Assembly (NCBI GenBank): GCA_015178975.1
Contig: WHVD01000001.1
Coordinates: forward strand, 2,294,001-2,358,000
DNA length: 64,000 nucleotides
Reading direction: 5' to 3'
Source of the DNA: Hysterangium stoloniferum
Lineage: Eukaryota > Basidiomycota > Agaricomycetes > Hysterangiales > Hysterangiaceae
The notes beneath the pieces are model-generated. The model did not search any database. It saw only the letters and a list, made by a program, of their open reading frames with translations, and was not told where the DNA came from. Shown here piece after piece: positions 54,173 to 64,000 of this stretch. Each line of letters starts with the position of its first letter. The first letter of the stretch is position 1. Made by a program: the position numbers and the translations under genes.

Positions 54173-57100
54173 TTAGGTAAAGTCTCCTGCCAAGACGCGT
54201 TCCCTAAGAAAGTAGTATTTGATATCGATATGTTTGACCCGAGAATGTAAGAGTGGGTCCTCGGAGAGTGCAATGGCGGCATTGTTGTCACAAAGGAGAG
54301 TTGTAGGGGCCGAGGGAGGAAATTGGAGACCAGTAAATAGCGTACGAAGCCAGCTGCCTTCCTTGGCAGCTTCAAAAGCGGCAACATATTCAGCCTCACA
54401 GGAGGACGCTGCAACCGTTTTCTGCTTTTTAGAAGTCCAAGATATAACGCCAGAACCCAAGGTGAAGGCATGACCACTTATGCTGCGACGAGTGTCGAGA
54501 CAATTGGTCCAATCCGAGTCGGTGTATCCTAGTAGGTTGATTGCGTTGGTACCACCCAGGTGTAAACAAAGTTCTCGGGTGCCTTTTAAGTAGCGAACGA
54601 CACGAATGGCGGCATGCCAGTGGGGCGTGGAATAACAGTCAAGATATTGGGAGAGTTGTTGGACGGCATAGGAAATGTCAGGACGGGTCGAGATGGCTAG
54701 ATAGAGTAAACAACCCACTAGGGACCTGTAGGGGAGTTTCAACAGAGCATCGAGTTCAGTTTGGGAGGAAGTTGTACGATCACTGCGTCGAAGTTTTGAA
54801 CTATGGTCCATAGGCATGGATGCAATGGAAGCATTGGTCTGACCGAATTGTCGGATTATCTTGTCGATAAGGGCAGTTTGGGACAGATAAACAGATTTGT
54901 TGGGACGATCCCACTCGACAGCGATACCGACCACAAAACGCACATTCCCAAGGTCGGAGATAGTCCAGATTTTGCTCATTTGTTCCTTGAAAAGCTTATT
55001 TTCTGCAGGAGAATTCGCAATGGAGAGGAAATCGTCAACATGAACGGCCGCTATTATGATCCCAGTGGAGGTTTTGCGGTAATAGATACATGATTCACAG
55101 CTAAGTCTTGTAAAACCCCATGATATCATCTGTTCGTTCATTGTTTGATTCCATATGCGTCCACTCTGTTTCATGCCATAAAGACCACGCATTAGCATCC
55201 ATACCCAATCCTCCTTGCCAGGCTCTTCAAAACCGGTTGGTTGTTCCATGTACTGCGTCTCATTCTCGGGTAGTATGCCATATAAGAAGGCTGTCTTGAT
55301 ATCAATCTGCTGGGCATCCCATCCTAGGGCAGCGGCGATATGCAACAAGATCCTCCAAGATTCCATGCATGCAGTTGGTGAGCTCGTTTTGTTATAATCT
55401 TTGCCATAGATCTGTTCAAATCCTTTGAAAACCAGGCGTACTTTCCATCGGGTCACCTTGCCCATCTCATCCCATTTAATCCGAAAGACAGGTCTACCTT
55501 TGCGTATCTTGCAGCCCTGTGGGACGTTAGATCGGGGGACTAATTTGTAGACCCCCATAGCTTTGAGGGAAGCAAGTTCATCGAGGTAACCCTGTCGCCA
55601 TTGGACTGCATCGGCAGAGTTGAGAGCTTCCTCCCAAGATTTGGGTTCATCATGACATGTCAGGGGATCAATGCCTGTCACTGATTCAAAAACATTGTCA
55701 GTCCCAAGGAGGCCACATTCCTGCTGTAACATGGACAACACGTGATCAATATCCTCATTATTGGGTGGATCATGGGATGTATTTGACTGTAACTGGTGTA
55801 ATTCACGTAAAGTATGCAGACGTTGTTGCTTCGCAAGACGTAAACGTTCCACACTTTCTTGAGAGGCTTGGATGGCACGTTGAAGACGTGAGCCTGGTTC
55901 GATGTGTCCTCCTGTGATGCGATTGGAACGGCGAACGGGTACCTCAGGATTCGGTTGGTTATTGATCAAAGGGGGGTCGTTGTTTTGTGGTACAGGTGTC
56001 TCCAGATGATTCATGATTGGTGGAATGGATGGTGTGGTAATACTATCATCGATAGAGTTCGGAATGATAATGTTATCTGGCGTAGATAGAGTAGAGGTAC
56101 ATGGGGAAGATGCTGGCGGCTCTGGGTGTGTATATGTTGATTCTGGACGGGGGTGCCCCTCATGGCTTTCCAAAAAACGTACATGATATGAACTATATAT
56201 TTGATGAGTTTTGGGGTTGTAGCATCGATATGATTTTGATTTTGCATCGTAACCGACCAAGATACATTCAATTGAGCGTTCAAAGATTTTTGGGTTAGAC
56301 TTGTTTTGGATGAGTACGAAAGCTTTGCATCCAATTTCCTTCATATAAGAGTAATCAGGAATGCGGCCATACCAAAGCTCCCAGGGAGTTTTGCCATTAA
56401 GAGAATTGGTGGTCGTTTTGACGTGAAGATGAGCCGCAGTTAGGTAGAACTCGTCCCATAAGTATGTCGGTAAATTAGCGTATATACGCATTGATCGAGC
56501 CTTCCCCATAAGCGTTCTATGCATTCGTTCCACTCGTCCGATATGGGCTGATGTGTATGGTGCCGTAAATTGTTGTTCAGTTTCTCTGGATGATAGCCAA
56601 TTTGACATGTCGCTGCTTTTAAGCTCACCATTATCAGTGCGGTATATACCAACTTTTAGCCCCGTTTCGACTTCCCTAGCTCGCTCCCATGCCTGAAGTT
56701 GAGGAAAGGCATCACTTTTAACTTTCAATAGTATGGTCCAAACAAAGCTTGTGTAGTCGTCAACTATATTCATGACATAGCTATTTCCAGTTTGCGAAGT
56801 TATAGCCTGCGGTCCTGAGAGATCTATCCAAACTTTTTCTAACCTCCTTGTTGCTCTATGCCCCAACCCACTTTCACGCGTTTTTGGAACCGAGGATTTC
56901 GTCTGTTTGCCAAGGATGCATGAATCGCATTTTTGGGGAGCTGAAGTGGAGGGGGATTGCACACCTTTTAGGAGGCCACTTTTGAGCATGTCATTTATGG
57001 ATTTGTAGTTCGCATGTCCGAGGCGGCGGTGCCAAGTGTCGAGGGTTGGTACATTTTGAGTGACAAATGCATGCTCTGCAAGTGTGGAGTGGAGAGATAG

Positions 57101-58663
57101 CGTGTAGAGATTTTTGTGAGGGAGTAATGAGCCGCGAGCTATTATGGTATTAGATGATTTGGTACTGAGCCAACATGATTGGTCGTCGAAGTGTGCGGTG
57201 ATATTGGAATCCCGGGTTAAACAACGAACTGATATGAGACGCACTGTGGCATCTGGTATGTAGAGCACATCTCGGAGTATGATTGATGTTCCACGACCTA
57301 TACGCATTTTGACATCACCAACACCAATTGCCCAGATGAGGGAACCTCCTAATCCCCGTACAGAGTGAGGGGTAATGGCTCTTAAAGTAAGAAAGTCGGT
57401 TTGATCTGGTGATATGTGTATTGTTGCACCCGTGTCGAGCCAGAAGGGATAGATTTTGGTGGAAATCGGGGTGCGTTTTAATTGTGACAGTGGTTGAATA
57501 GTTGATGTGTTCAATGCTGTAGCGTGCGTGTGGTTGTTCTTGGTCCAGTCGATGGTAGTCTTCAACTCCTCCTCAAGGACAAGCCAACCTTCGTACTCGA
57601 TCTGTTCTAACACAAGGGGAGAGGATAGTGTTCTGTCAGCGGGGGCAACATGTCCTGCAAAGTCGGTAGACGCAGGGTCCAGGCTGGCTAATTCGGAAGT
57701 GTCCATTTGAGCAATGTAAATACGGCCATCAGCCCCTTGGATACGTACGGGGGTCTTCGCTTTAGGGGTCAACATTGGAGTGGTCAGGGTGGGTGGAGTG
57801 TGGATGGCCTTCGATGGTTTAGCTCCCCGGCTCTGTTGCCTGGCTAGCTTGGACTCTTCGACAGTTTTGCCAGCCATTCCACCACCTGGTGCGATACAGT
57901 AGTCGACCGTATGGCGGTGTTTCTTGCAATTGGAGCAAACGATTGAAGTGTTGGGTTTCGATACAGCAGTGAGAGCAATGGAGTCACCCACAGTGGGAAT
58001 CTTGTTACTGACTGGGGTCATAAGGGCTTGTTCGCTGTCTAAGTAGGTACGTAGTTGGGTAGAGGTGAACGGATTGGACTTGGTGGACTGGGTGATGTCA
58101 TGGGTGATGATGGAACGCAGATGTTGGAAGTCAGTGCCCAGGGCATTGAGAAGAGCGATGCATTTAAAAAGGTCCCGGGAAATCTCACCCATGTCGTAGG
58201 CACGGTCAATCATAGTGCAGATGGTTTCAGGTGTTGTGGGTAAGGGTGTGCTGCGGGAGAATTGAGTGAGTAGAGCGTTTTGTAGTAATTGGTCCTGTCG
58301 GATGGGCCCTTCACTCTTATGGCGAAGTTGTAAAGTATCCCAACAGGCCTTTGCTCCAAGGTCCAGGTCAATGTACTCCCATTCCGAGGCCTCAATGGTG
58401 GATGCAATAAGAGTGGCAGCAAGGGAATTGTTGCTTTCCCAGTTGGCCCGAGCACGAGGACAATCGAGACCTGGTTGAGTGATAAGTCCTTTGGCATAGC
58501 CTTGGAAACCAGTAAGAGTGAGGAACAAAGTGGCAGCACGAAGCCATGGTTGATAGTTGGACTGGAGCTTGTCTAGCTTCGGCCCAGAGTAGACAATGTT
58601 GGTGCGGAGTGCTGTGATGGATGGAGCGAGGTCATCCGTAGATGCTGTTATAGAGGAAGCCAT
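54173..58663 (-). CDS. E3 Gag-Pol polyprotein, 1496 aa
   Basis: One uninterrupted frame with copia domain order. The Gag N-terminus is followed by the zinc knuckle CSNCKKHRHTVDYC (about residue 242). The protease is FWLDTGATIHIS (about 408). The integrase has HRRLGHAN and CDSCILGKQ (about 545-585) and its Asp, Asp and Glu in WIDLSGP, RTDNGEL and GRVERMHRTL (about 612, 674, 711). The reverse transcriptase has FKGFEQIYGKDY, IDIKTAFLYG and VHVDDFLSI (about 1082-1207). RNase H has GYTDSDWTN, SCEAEYVAAFE and LCDNNAAIALS (about 1381-1460). It ends early: compared with E2, a single missing base near 54174 gives a TAA after RVLAGDFT, so the last 30-35 residues, including the DNLADIFTKAL segment, are out of frame. 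Confidence 0.93.
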   Translation of the reverse strand: MASSITASTDDLAPSITALRTNIVYSGPKLDKLQSNYQPWLRAATLFLTLTGFQGYAKGLITQPGLDCPRARANWESNNSLAATLIASTIEASEWEYIDLDLGAKACWDTLQLRHKSEGPIRQDQLLQNALLTQFSRSTPLPTTPETICTMIDRAYDMGEISRDLFKCIALLNALGTDFQHLRSIITHDITQSTKSNPFTSTQLRTYLDSEQALMTPVSNKIPTVGDSIALTAVSKPNTSIVCSNCKKHRHTVDYCIAPGGGMAGKTVEESKLARQQSRGAKPSKAIHTPPTLTTPMLTPKAKTPVRIQGADGRIYIAQMDTSELASLDPASTDFAGHVAPADRTLSSPLVLEQIEYEGWLVLEEELKTTIDWTKNNHTHATALNTSTIQPLSQLKRTPISTKIYPFWLDTGATIHISPDQTDFLTLRAITPHSVRGLGGSLIWAIGVGDVKMRIGRGTSIILRDVLYIPDATVRLISVRCLTRDSNITAHFDDQSCWLSTKSSNTIIARGSLLPHKNLYTLSLHSTLAEHAFVTQNVPTLDTWHRRLGHANYKSINDMLKSGLLKGVQSPSTSAPQKCDSCILGKQTKSSVPKTRESGLGHRATRRLEKVWIDLSGPQAITSQTGNSYVMNIVDDYTSFVWTILLKVKSDAFPQLQAWERAREVETGLKVGIYRTDNGELKSSDMSNWLSSRETEQQFTAPYTSAHIGRVERMHRTLMGKARSMRIYANLPTYLWDEFYLTAAHLHVKTTTNSLNGKTPWELWYGRIPDYSYMKEIGCKAFVLIQNKSNPKIFERSIECILVGYDAKSKSYRCYNPKTHQIYSSYHVRFLESHEGHPRPESTYTHPEPPASSPCTSTLSTPDNIIIPNSIDDSITTPSIPPIMNHLETPVPQNNDPPLINNQPNPEVPVRRSNRITGGHIEPGSRLQRAIQASQESVERLRLAKQQRLHTLRELHQLQSNTSHDPPNNEDIDHVLSMLQQECGLLGTDNVFESVTGIDPLTCHDEPKSWEEALNSADAVQWRQGYLDELASLKAMGVYKLVPRSNVPQGCKIRKGRPVFRIKWDEMGKVTRWKVRLVFKGFEQIYGKDYNKTSSPTACMESWRILLHIAAALGWDAQQIDIKTAFLYGILPENETQYMEQPTGFEEPGKEDWVWMLMRGLYGMKQSGRIWNQTMNEQMISWGFTRLSCESCIYYRKTSTGIIIAAVHVDDFLSIANSPAENKLFKEQMSKIWTISDLGNVRFVVGIAVEWDRPNKSVYLSQTALIDKIIRQFGQTNASIASMPMDHSSKLRRSDRTTSSQTELDALLKLPYRSLVGCLLYLAISTRPDISYAVQQLSQYLDCYSTPHWHAAIRVVRYLKGTRELCLHLGGTNAINLLGYTDSDWTNCLDTRRSISGHAFTLGSGVISWTSKKQKTVAASSCEAEYVAAFEAAKEGSWLRTLFTGLQFPPSAPTTLLCDNNAAIALSEDPLLHSRVKHIDIKYYFLRERVLAGDFT

Positions 58664-58730
58664 GTAGAATGGAGAATGGAGTCACAATTTTAATTCGTCG
58701 CAGGGTATAGTCAGCTTATACAGACGAGTC

Positions 58731-58743
58731 GGGGCCCATAACC
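58731..58743 (-). promoter_or_regulatory. Primer-binding site of E3
   Basis: GGTTATGGGCCCC on the minus strand next to the 5' LTR, the half-tRNA initiator-Met type. Confidence 0.8.
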
Positions 58744-59061
58744 TGTTAAAATTGCAACTAATATTTATCTCAGTCTCGTATTAGGGTATAACGGACTAAG
58801 TGTATGTACTTAATATTTATCTAACACATATTGTCAATACAGCAATAAGGGACGTTATTTAGAGCAAACTCACCTCAGTCTCGTATTAGGGTATAACGGA
58901 CTGAGGTGTAGATAGTTTGACTACATAGTTTAAATACCGTGCAGTGAATGATGACCATATGTGGAACAAGGGGATGACGTGTCATTTCGTGTATCCACGA
59001 TCGCGTGTTCTAAAAATAGATATCGTTCGTCGAATCCATTGTTCATGTATACATTCCAACA
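58744..59061 (-). repeat. E3 5' LTR, 318 bp
   Basis: On the minus strand a TATTTAAA box lies about 35 nt before the hairpin segment. The spacer GTGAGT...TGTTAG is 53 bp (58873-58821), followed by the tail ATAAATATTA (58820-58811). The hairpin (58797-58769) and tail (58768-58759) recur joined without the spacer. Confidence 0.9.
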
Positions 59062-59066
59062 GAATG

Positions 59067-59697
59067 TACCCTCTGACTGCTTCGAGGAGTGGGTGGGAAC
59101 GGAGCAAGACGAAACGGGTCCGCAACTTAATCTTCGTGCTATGAGGAGGCAGGTTAAGGGTCCGGATTACGGAAAACTTGGAAAAGTACATTATATTGTG
59201 TGTTACTGTATCCCAAGAACGCAGCAATGCTATGGTCCCTGAACATGAATGTGATTGGACTACTTGGACTATTTAATCTGATGTGTTGCATCCTTACCAC
59301 ACGTCTTGATAGGAAATGAGGTAGCAGGTAAAATATATCAAAACTGTGATATGTTGCAAATAGTTTCTGAAATTCAAACCAGCCAAAACAGAACTCGTAC
59401 CTCTTTATGTCTCAAATCCCAAGTGGGTCTCCCACCTCGTACATTTTGACCAAAACCGGCTTGCCGTCACTTTCAGTCTTCGCTTCACAAAGTTTAACAC
59501 TCCACCGCAAGGTGACCTGATGATTTCCCGTCTTTTCATAATAATAATCATCGTGGTTCACGACCGATAAGGTGTGTAACAGTTGCAAGTTCTTCAGTCG
59601 ATCAAATACTGTCTCATTACGATAAGCTCACGGGGATGATCTTTGAGATGCCAGAACGGGCGTACATATCGTTTCTGGCTCTGCCCGTGGCGGAAGA
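59067..59697 (-). pseudogene. Family G fragment
   Basis: Related to 1793-2365. The kinase-like region is present in pieces (59160-59260 and 59420-59600) with frame damage. At about 59697 it joins the U 3' flank, as at 2365. No start or end of G is included. Confidence 0.6.
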
Positions 59698-60239
59698 CAA
59701 CCATGACGGGCTAAGGCGGATTAGCCATCGATCGTCTTGCTGCAGTTAGCAATAACGCTGCATCCACCTTCTTCTTTATCGCATGTAGTCCCACATAATA
59801 TTAAATCATACATTGTAGTTACATAGGCTGTTTTTCCTTTACTTACGCTTCCTGTGGACATCCCAAATTCTCCCTCGGGTGGACAATGTAATTCATTAAC
59901 ATCATCATAGAATCATTACACTGTGTTGAATCTTTGGAACGAGCTCCGCATGCAAAATGTCATGGACTCTGAGGGTAACCATATATCTGTTCCGCGCCGC
60001 TGCTACTCAAAGAAACCCTCGTACCCCCGTATAATTTTAGACATTAATTACCAATCTTGACAGTTAGTTGCAGGTTAGAAAATAATATCCCATCGATCCT
60101 TCTCTGATCCGAATCCTGCATGTTGCGGTGGTGCTTATCGTGAGACGTTCATTATTATGTTCACAGCAAACATATATGTACTCCATGTATGCGTGTATGC
60201 GTGCAGTTACTCATTATATAACGTACATCCCACATCCTC
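59698..60239. other. 3' flank of family U
   Basis: Counterpart of 2366-3229 without the solo LTR, which makes it the empty site for that element. No recognised gene. Confidence 0.4.
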
Positions 60240-62050
60240 CATCATAGCTTTCTACTCCACAGAGGGTTCAGGCCCACTATCACTTGCCGGCGCAACTTTC
60301 TACTGCACTGAAGGATTATTGCTGTCTGTAATGAGAAAAAAAAGACGGGCGAACGATGTTGTCTAATATCATCAATGACACACCCGGAACTTCCACATGT
60401 CCAATCAACCACAACAACCGCCTTCCCGGTAGCAAATAATGCCTTCTGACAAGGACCGGTAGGGAATGGCTGCGAACGGGGCGGCATTGAAGATTGGGAG
60501 GCTCTCGTACGGGAGAGGCCGGAGTTAACCCAGGCAACGCAAGGCGCGAGGAGCTGTTGGGTGCAGGTACAGGCCTGGGTGAAAAAGGATAGGAGATAGT
60601 ATATGCGGAAGGCTGGAAGTGTGCATATTGACTGGAGGGTGGATGCCATGTCGCCACTGTTTCCCAGATTCCTGAGTCCTGTCAGTCCTTGCGAGAAGAC
60701 AGGCTCGAATCCATGGGCGGATATGACGTACCTGAGGATGACTCGATTCTTCAAGGGCCTCCTCCTTGTCCATGACACGCGTTGAAGAGAGAATAACCAC
60801 CGCTGACCACATTTTGTAGGCACCCACCTCACGTGCAGAAAATTCGTTGCATGTACAACAAAGATGTCAGGGAAATTGCAACACGTGCACGTCTGGAAAC
60901 ACATCCACGACCTAATCGGTGTCAGCCTATAGTACTGAGACGACACTGTGAAAGACTCACGTCTGCGCTGGAACCCTACCTCACACCGCGGGTACGAATA
61001 CTCAACCGCAGGTTACCCATCCTGTCCCCTACGCACACACGCAGCTTCCCCCGCGCATACAACACAACACCTCTCTAAATCCAGGATCGGAGACCACGCT
61101 CAAATCATCATGCTCATCCACAAGCTAGCGCACGCACCCTTACACTACATACACAGTGACTCTTGTTCCACCTCAAAGCAGAGGATGACAGTAGGCTCCG
61201 GCTCCGGGACGTCTTTTTAACTTGCTGGACTTTAAGAATATATATGCGAAGAACTCTTGCACGTCTTGCTGTTTCGTCATCGATATTTCCTCGTGGACTC
61301 TTCCGATGAGGGATTTGAACATGGTGCGTTTGGAAGGGTTCTTGGAATACGGGAAGTGGTGTCGGGGATGAACGAGGGGATCACCTTCGAGGGCATTGGT
61401 TCCGCGGCCTCACCAGCACTTCGACGAGGGTAGGGACACCGGCGGTGTGAGACGGGAAATGGCTGCGAGGGTGCGATAACCAGCCTGAACGGATTCGGTC
61501 CGCGATTTTGCGCATCTGAAAGTCAAAACCGGATATGGGGAGCTCTTCGGTGCAGGAACAGGCGCGGGTGAGAAAGGATCAGGGATGGTATGTGCGGAAG
61601 GCTGGAAGTGTGAGTATCGATGTTGACGCCATGTAGCAGCTGTTTCCGAGATGGCGGAGTCCCGTAAGTCTTGCAGGGGAGACAGACCCGAAAACATTAC
61701 ACGAGTATGACGAACCTCAGGATGATTCGACTCGTCAAGAAATGACCTCGTTCCTTGTCGATGACAAGCCCAATATCTCACTGTCGGCATACACTCATAA
61801 TTGTCCTTCTCCGTGTCCTCGACAGTAGCAAGGTTCCTAAGCGGCGGTCCGCGACTGTTCTATCACCAATACCACCAACGCAATCATCAAAACTTCCCAG
61901 CTCATACTCAGCTGCTCACAGAAGCAAAAAAACACCCTACTCACTCGTTTTGGGTTCGGTTCCAACATGCTCTTCACATACACGGATACCCAAGCATCCC
62001 ACAATGCAGCTGCACATGCATCCGCGTCACATCGCCCCCCACACACTCTC
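60240..62050 (-). pseudogene. Family U copy 6: UBP14/USP5-like with second, altered Cys box
   Basis: The first Cys box is LTGLRHLGNSCYMAS (Cys codon 61636-61638). The QQDVQEFF-type segment lies near 61245-61275. An especially clear CDFPDIFVVHATNFLHVRWV (about 60800-60875) matches the FPDYLVIxxxKFxxGLDWVPKK part of USP5. In the same 234-codon frame, separated only by a linker, comes GLTGLRNLGNSGDMASTLQS with Gly at the Cys position (codon 60653-60655), then SLPTGPCQKALFATGKAVVV and the linker IDDIRQHRSP. So in this copy the blocking-loop-like part, the altered Cys box and the UBA-like part share one open frame (60242-60946). That makes it the best evidence that the fusion once was translated. 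Confidence 0.7.
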
Positions 62051-62590
62051 TATCCAAGCACGGGAGGCACACGTCGATGCCTTCAAGTAGATCCTATTAG
62101 ATCGCGTGGCTAGGGAGTAAGCATAATAAGTGAAATCTGAGTTCCATTTGAAGAAAGGAGGACATACTTCTTTGTCAAAGCATTGTAGTGTTTCTTCTCT
62201 CTCAAAATATTTTGAAAGACGAGGGCTGGGAAGGCGAGAAAGTCTAGGAGGAGGAAGAATGAGCGCAAGACGCAGGACTCCAGTACATGTTACGCGATAT
62301 CACACAGTTACGGCAAAGAACTACTTTTTTTGTAGTTATTTTTGAAAATTAACATTCACGTATTCTTACATCTTCTGTTCACAATTTAGTCAGGGGAAGA
62401 GCTCCAGAGCTCCAGTAAATAAACGGCTTTTGTATCACAAAATGATATAGCTAGACTTGACGGGAAAATGTTCGATGGGTGTGATCGTGTCCGAGTTTAA
62501 TCCTCCTCCCATATGCACCTAGGCAGCTGAAAATAACGTATCCACCTTATTCAGGACGTTAATACTATTACATAAGGACAACATCGACGC

Positions 62591-64000
62591 TCACGGGTCT
62601 GGCTCAAATACCGTGCCCGGCCACACGAGGTCATTAATCCAACTGGGCTCCGCATCATAAGAAGCGCGCAACTGCACATCTAGGACAAGTCCCCCCGAGG
62701 GGCCAGAAATATAAAGTGGAGAAGCAGGTTCAAACAGGAATATGGTGCGCAGTTCCACATCTCCGGAGTGACTAGATTACTCTGTCAGGCTCTGACATTG
62801 ATGAAGGGGGAAGTGAAACAAACAAATTCTGAGGCATTTCCACAACCACTCCTGTCCAAAAGTAGTTTACTGTTGTCACAAAGCGGTCAATATCATTCCC
62901 AAAAGACTTCTGTGCTTACTGATCATTAACTCATGTGGAAGGACACCCTTGATCCCATTTTTTTCTATGTAAAGCGGCGCGTATGCTCTCCATGCTTTCT
63001 GCACTTCAAGCGACGGTCCGAATTGTCCGAAACTGACATATGGCCGGCAGAAATCTTCGATGTTGGCTTCCCCAATATCATAGGTATATCTCCGCGGCGG
63101 AAAACTGAACAACGATCGGGTCAGTGTACTAGCTCGAAAAATACCTTCTCATTGGTTTTCCACCTCGTATTGTTACACTCTCACCCTCGTCTAAATATCT
63201 AACCCTATGGTTGCCGCAGCGAACAGTAACCTCGACTAGGGGTTCTATACCGAGGGTGTCAGAGAACCACTCATGCAGATTCCCACACATTACAACATCG
63301 CCTGTAACTTTATCCCGATAGCCCACGTCCCCATAGAGCGAGGGACCCCAGAGCTCCATCCTTGATAAAGCCCGTGATTGATTCCAGAAACCCGAAGTCC
63401 ATTAGTTGATTGGCCAATTGATGAATGGTGTGCGAGCTTCGAAGTTGTTCATCCATTAAAGCAGTGCCGAGACGCCATGAACCCACTTTGTACATGAATA
63501 AGTCTACGATGGAGTCGGGTGAGGATGGATTGATCCTAGAGTAACCGGGATAAATACCGGGACGCCATCTCCCATGGTATGGGACACTGCTGCGCAGTGT
63601 TCCGGTAAACACAAGCTTCAGATGAGGGCGATTGGCAGGACAGTTTGTGACAGTGACAATTGAATCACCGGGAGGATAAAACTGAATAGACAAAGTTATC
63701 ATTGACATCTGATGTCAGCCGAATTAACGAACAAGGTAACCAATTGCAATGTCGTTGTTCGAACAGAAATCAACAAATTCCTAATGTCACATTGTCACAT
63801 CAGCATTTGCGGGAGAGAAGGTATCCAAGTACGTCACATTGAAAGAATCCCTCTAAAATATATCGCGTTAGCTTGTAAATATCGCGAGTAATTTCATTCA
63901 CCATGTCCCATAGTCCCAAAATGGTTTCTCTCGGACCGGATAATCTAGTGCGTTCGAGCCAATTGCATGCGTCCTCAGGTTCAGTGCCTGGATTACGGAA
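62591..64000 (-). pseudogene. Family G copy 5, running off the right edge
   Basis: The final exon stops at 62591-62593 (TGA). FLPRRY-type sequence (here FPPRRYTYDIGEANIEDF) lies near 63060-63110. The C-terminal frame has GDSIVTVTNCPANRPHLKL and CGNLHEWFSDTLGIEP, but a one-base change near 63340 shifts the frame between LALW and DVGYRDKVTGDVVM. The kinase-like exon continues past 63900 to the window end. The 5' half lies outside the window. Confidence 0.6.

Larger units (their letters stand above)
53677..59061 (-). mobile_element. Copia element E3, nearly intact
   Basis: Two 318-bp LTRs flank a single long gag-pol frame on the minus strand. The target duplication is GAATG (53672-53676 and 59062-59066). 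By eye the LTRs differ at four sites, all transitions, so the insertion is recent compared with E1. It is the same family as E2. Confidence 0.95.

Overview
The window looks like a transposon-rich accessory region of a mushroom-type basidiomycete genome. The reasons are short GT-AG introns of about 36-62 nt in protein-like segments, an N-terminal helical domain of the fungal MLKL-NTD-like kind, a possible DUF6533-like membrane protein, and Ty1/copia elements that use a half-tRNA primer site. I see no prokaryotic features, rRNA, tRNA or CRISPR. All homology calls come from reading motifs; no search was run.

The backbone is a degraded tandem array of two minus-strand gene families. Family G (full-length-type copies start at 8534, 30546, 36038 and 50918; another runs off the right edge) has an MLKL-NTD-like helical N-terminus, a kinase-N-lobe-like middle and a C-terminal region I do not recognise. 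Family U (about 0.7-1.5, 3.2-5.0, 11.3-12.9, 15.2-17.0, 31.3-33.0 and 60.2-62.0 kb) is derived from a UBP14/USP5-type deubiquitinase. Four U copies also carry a second Cys-box exon with Gly-Asp in place of Cys-Tyr, placed just before the UBA-like segment. A plus-strand membrane-protein-like gene, D, occurs twice (9.1-10.2 and 51.5-52.6 kb). Most copies carry stops, frameshifts or truncations.

Mobile elements break up the array. At 19.2-29.7 kb there is a four-level nest: a G gene holds copia element E1, the 3' LTR of E1 holds copia element E2, and E2 holds a 723-bp solo LTR. Every step has a clean 5-bp target duplication. Copia E4 lies at 38.9-43.8 kb and the nearly intact copia E3 at 53.7-59.1 kb (minus strand, one 1496-codon gag-pol frame). 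Two more solo LTRs lie at 2459-2851 and 6735-7155.

The most unusual signal is inside the copia LTRs. In all five families or subfamilies a hairpin-forming segment starts about 30 nt after a TATA-like box and is followed by a 53-56 bp GT...AG spacer and a short tail. The 3' end of the same LTR repeats hairpin plus tail with the spacer exactly missing, as if a spliced copy of the 5' leader had been built into the LTR.

From 37 to 48.9 kb a locus-specific block replaces U and the G tail. It holds a likely small secreted protein gene (38337-38531, minus), E4, and inverted and direct minisatellite arrays around a GC-rich, frameshifted gene fragment (46.5-47.8 kb).
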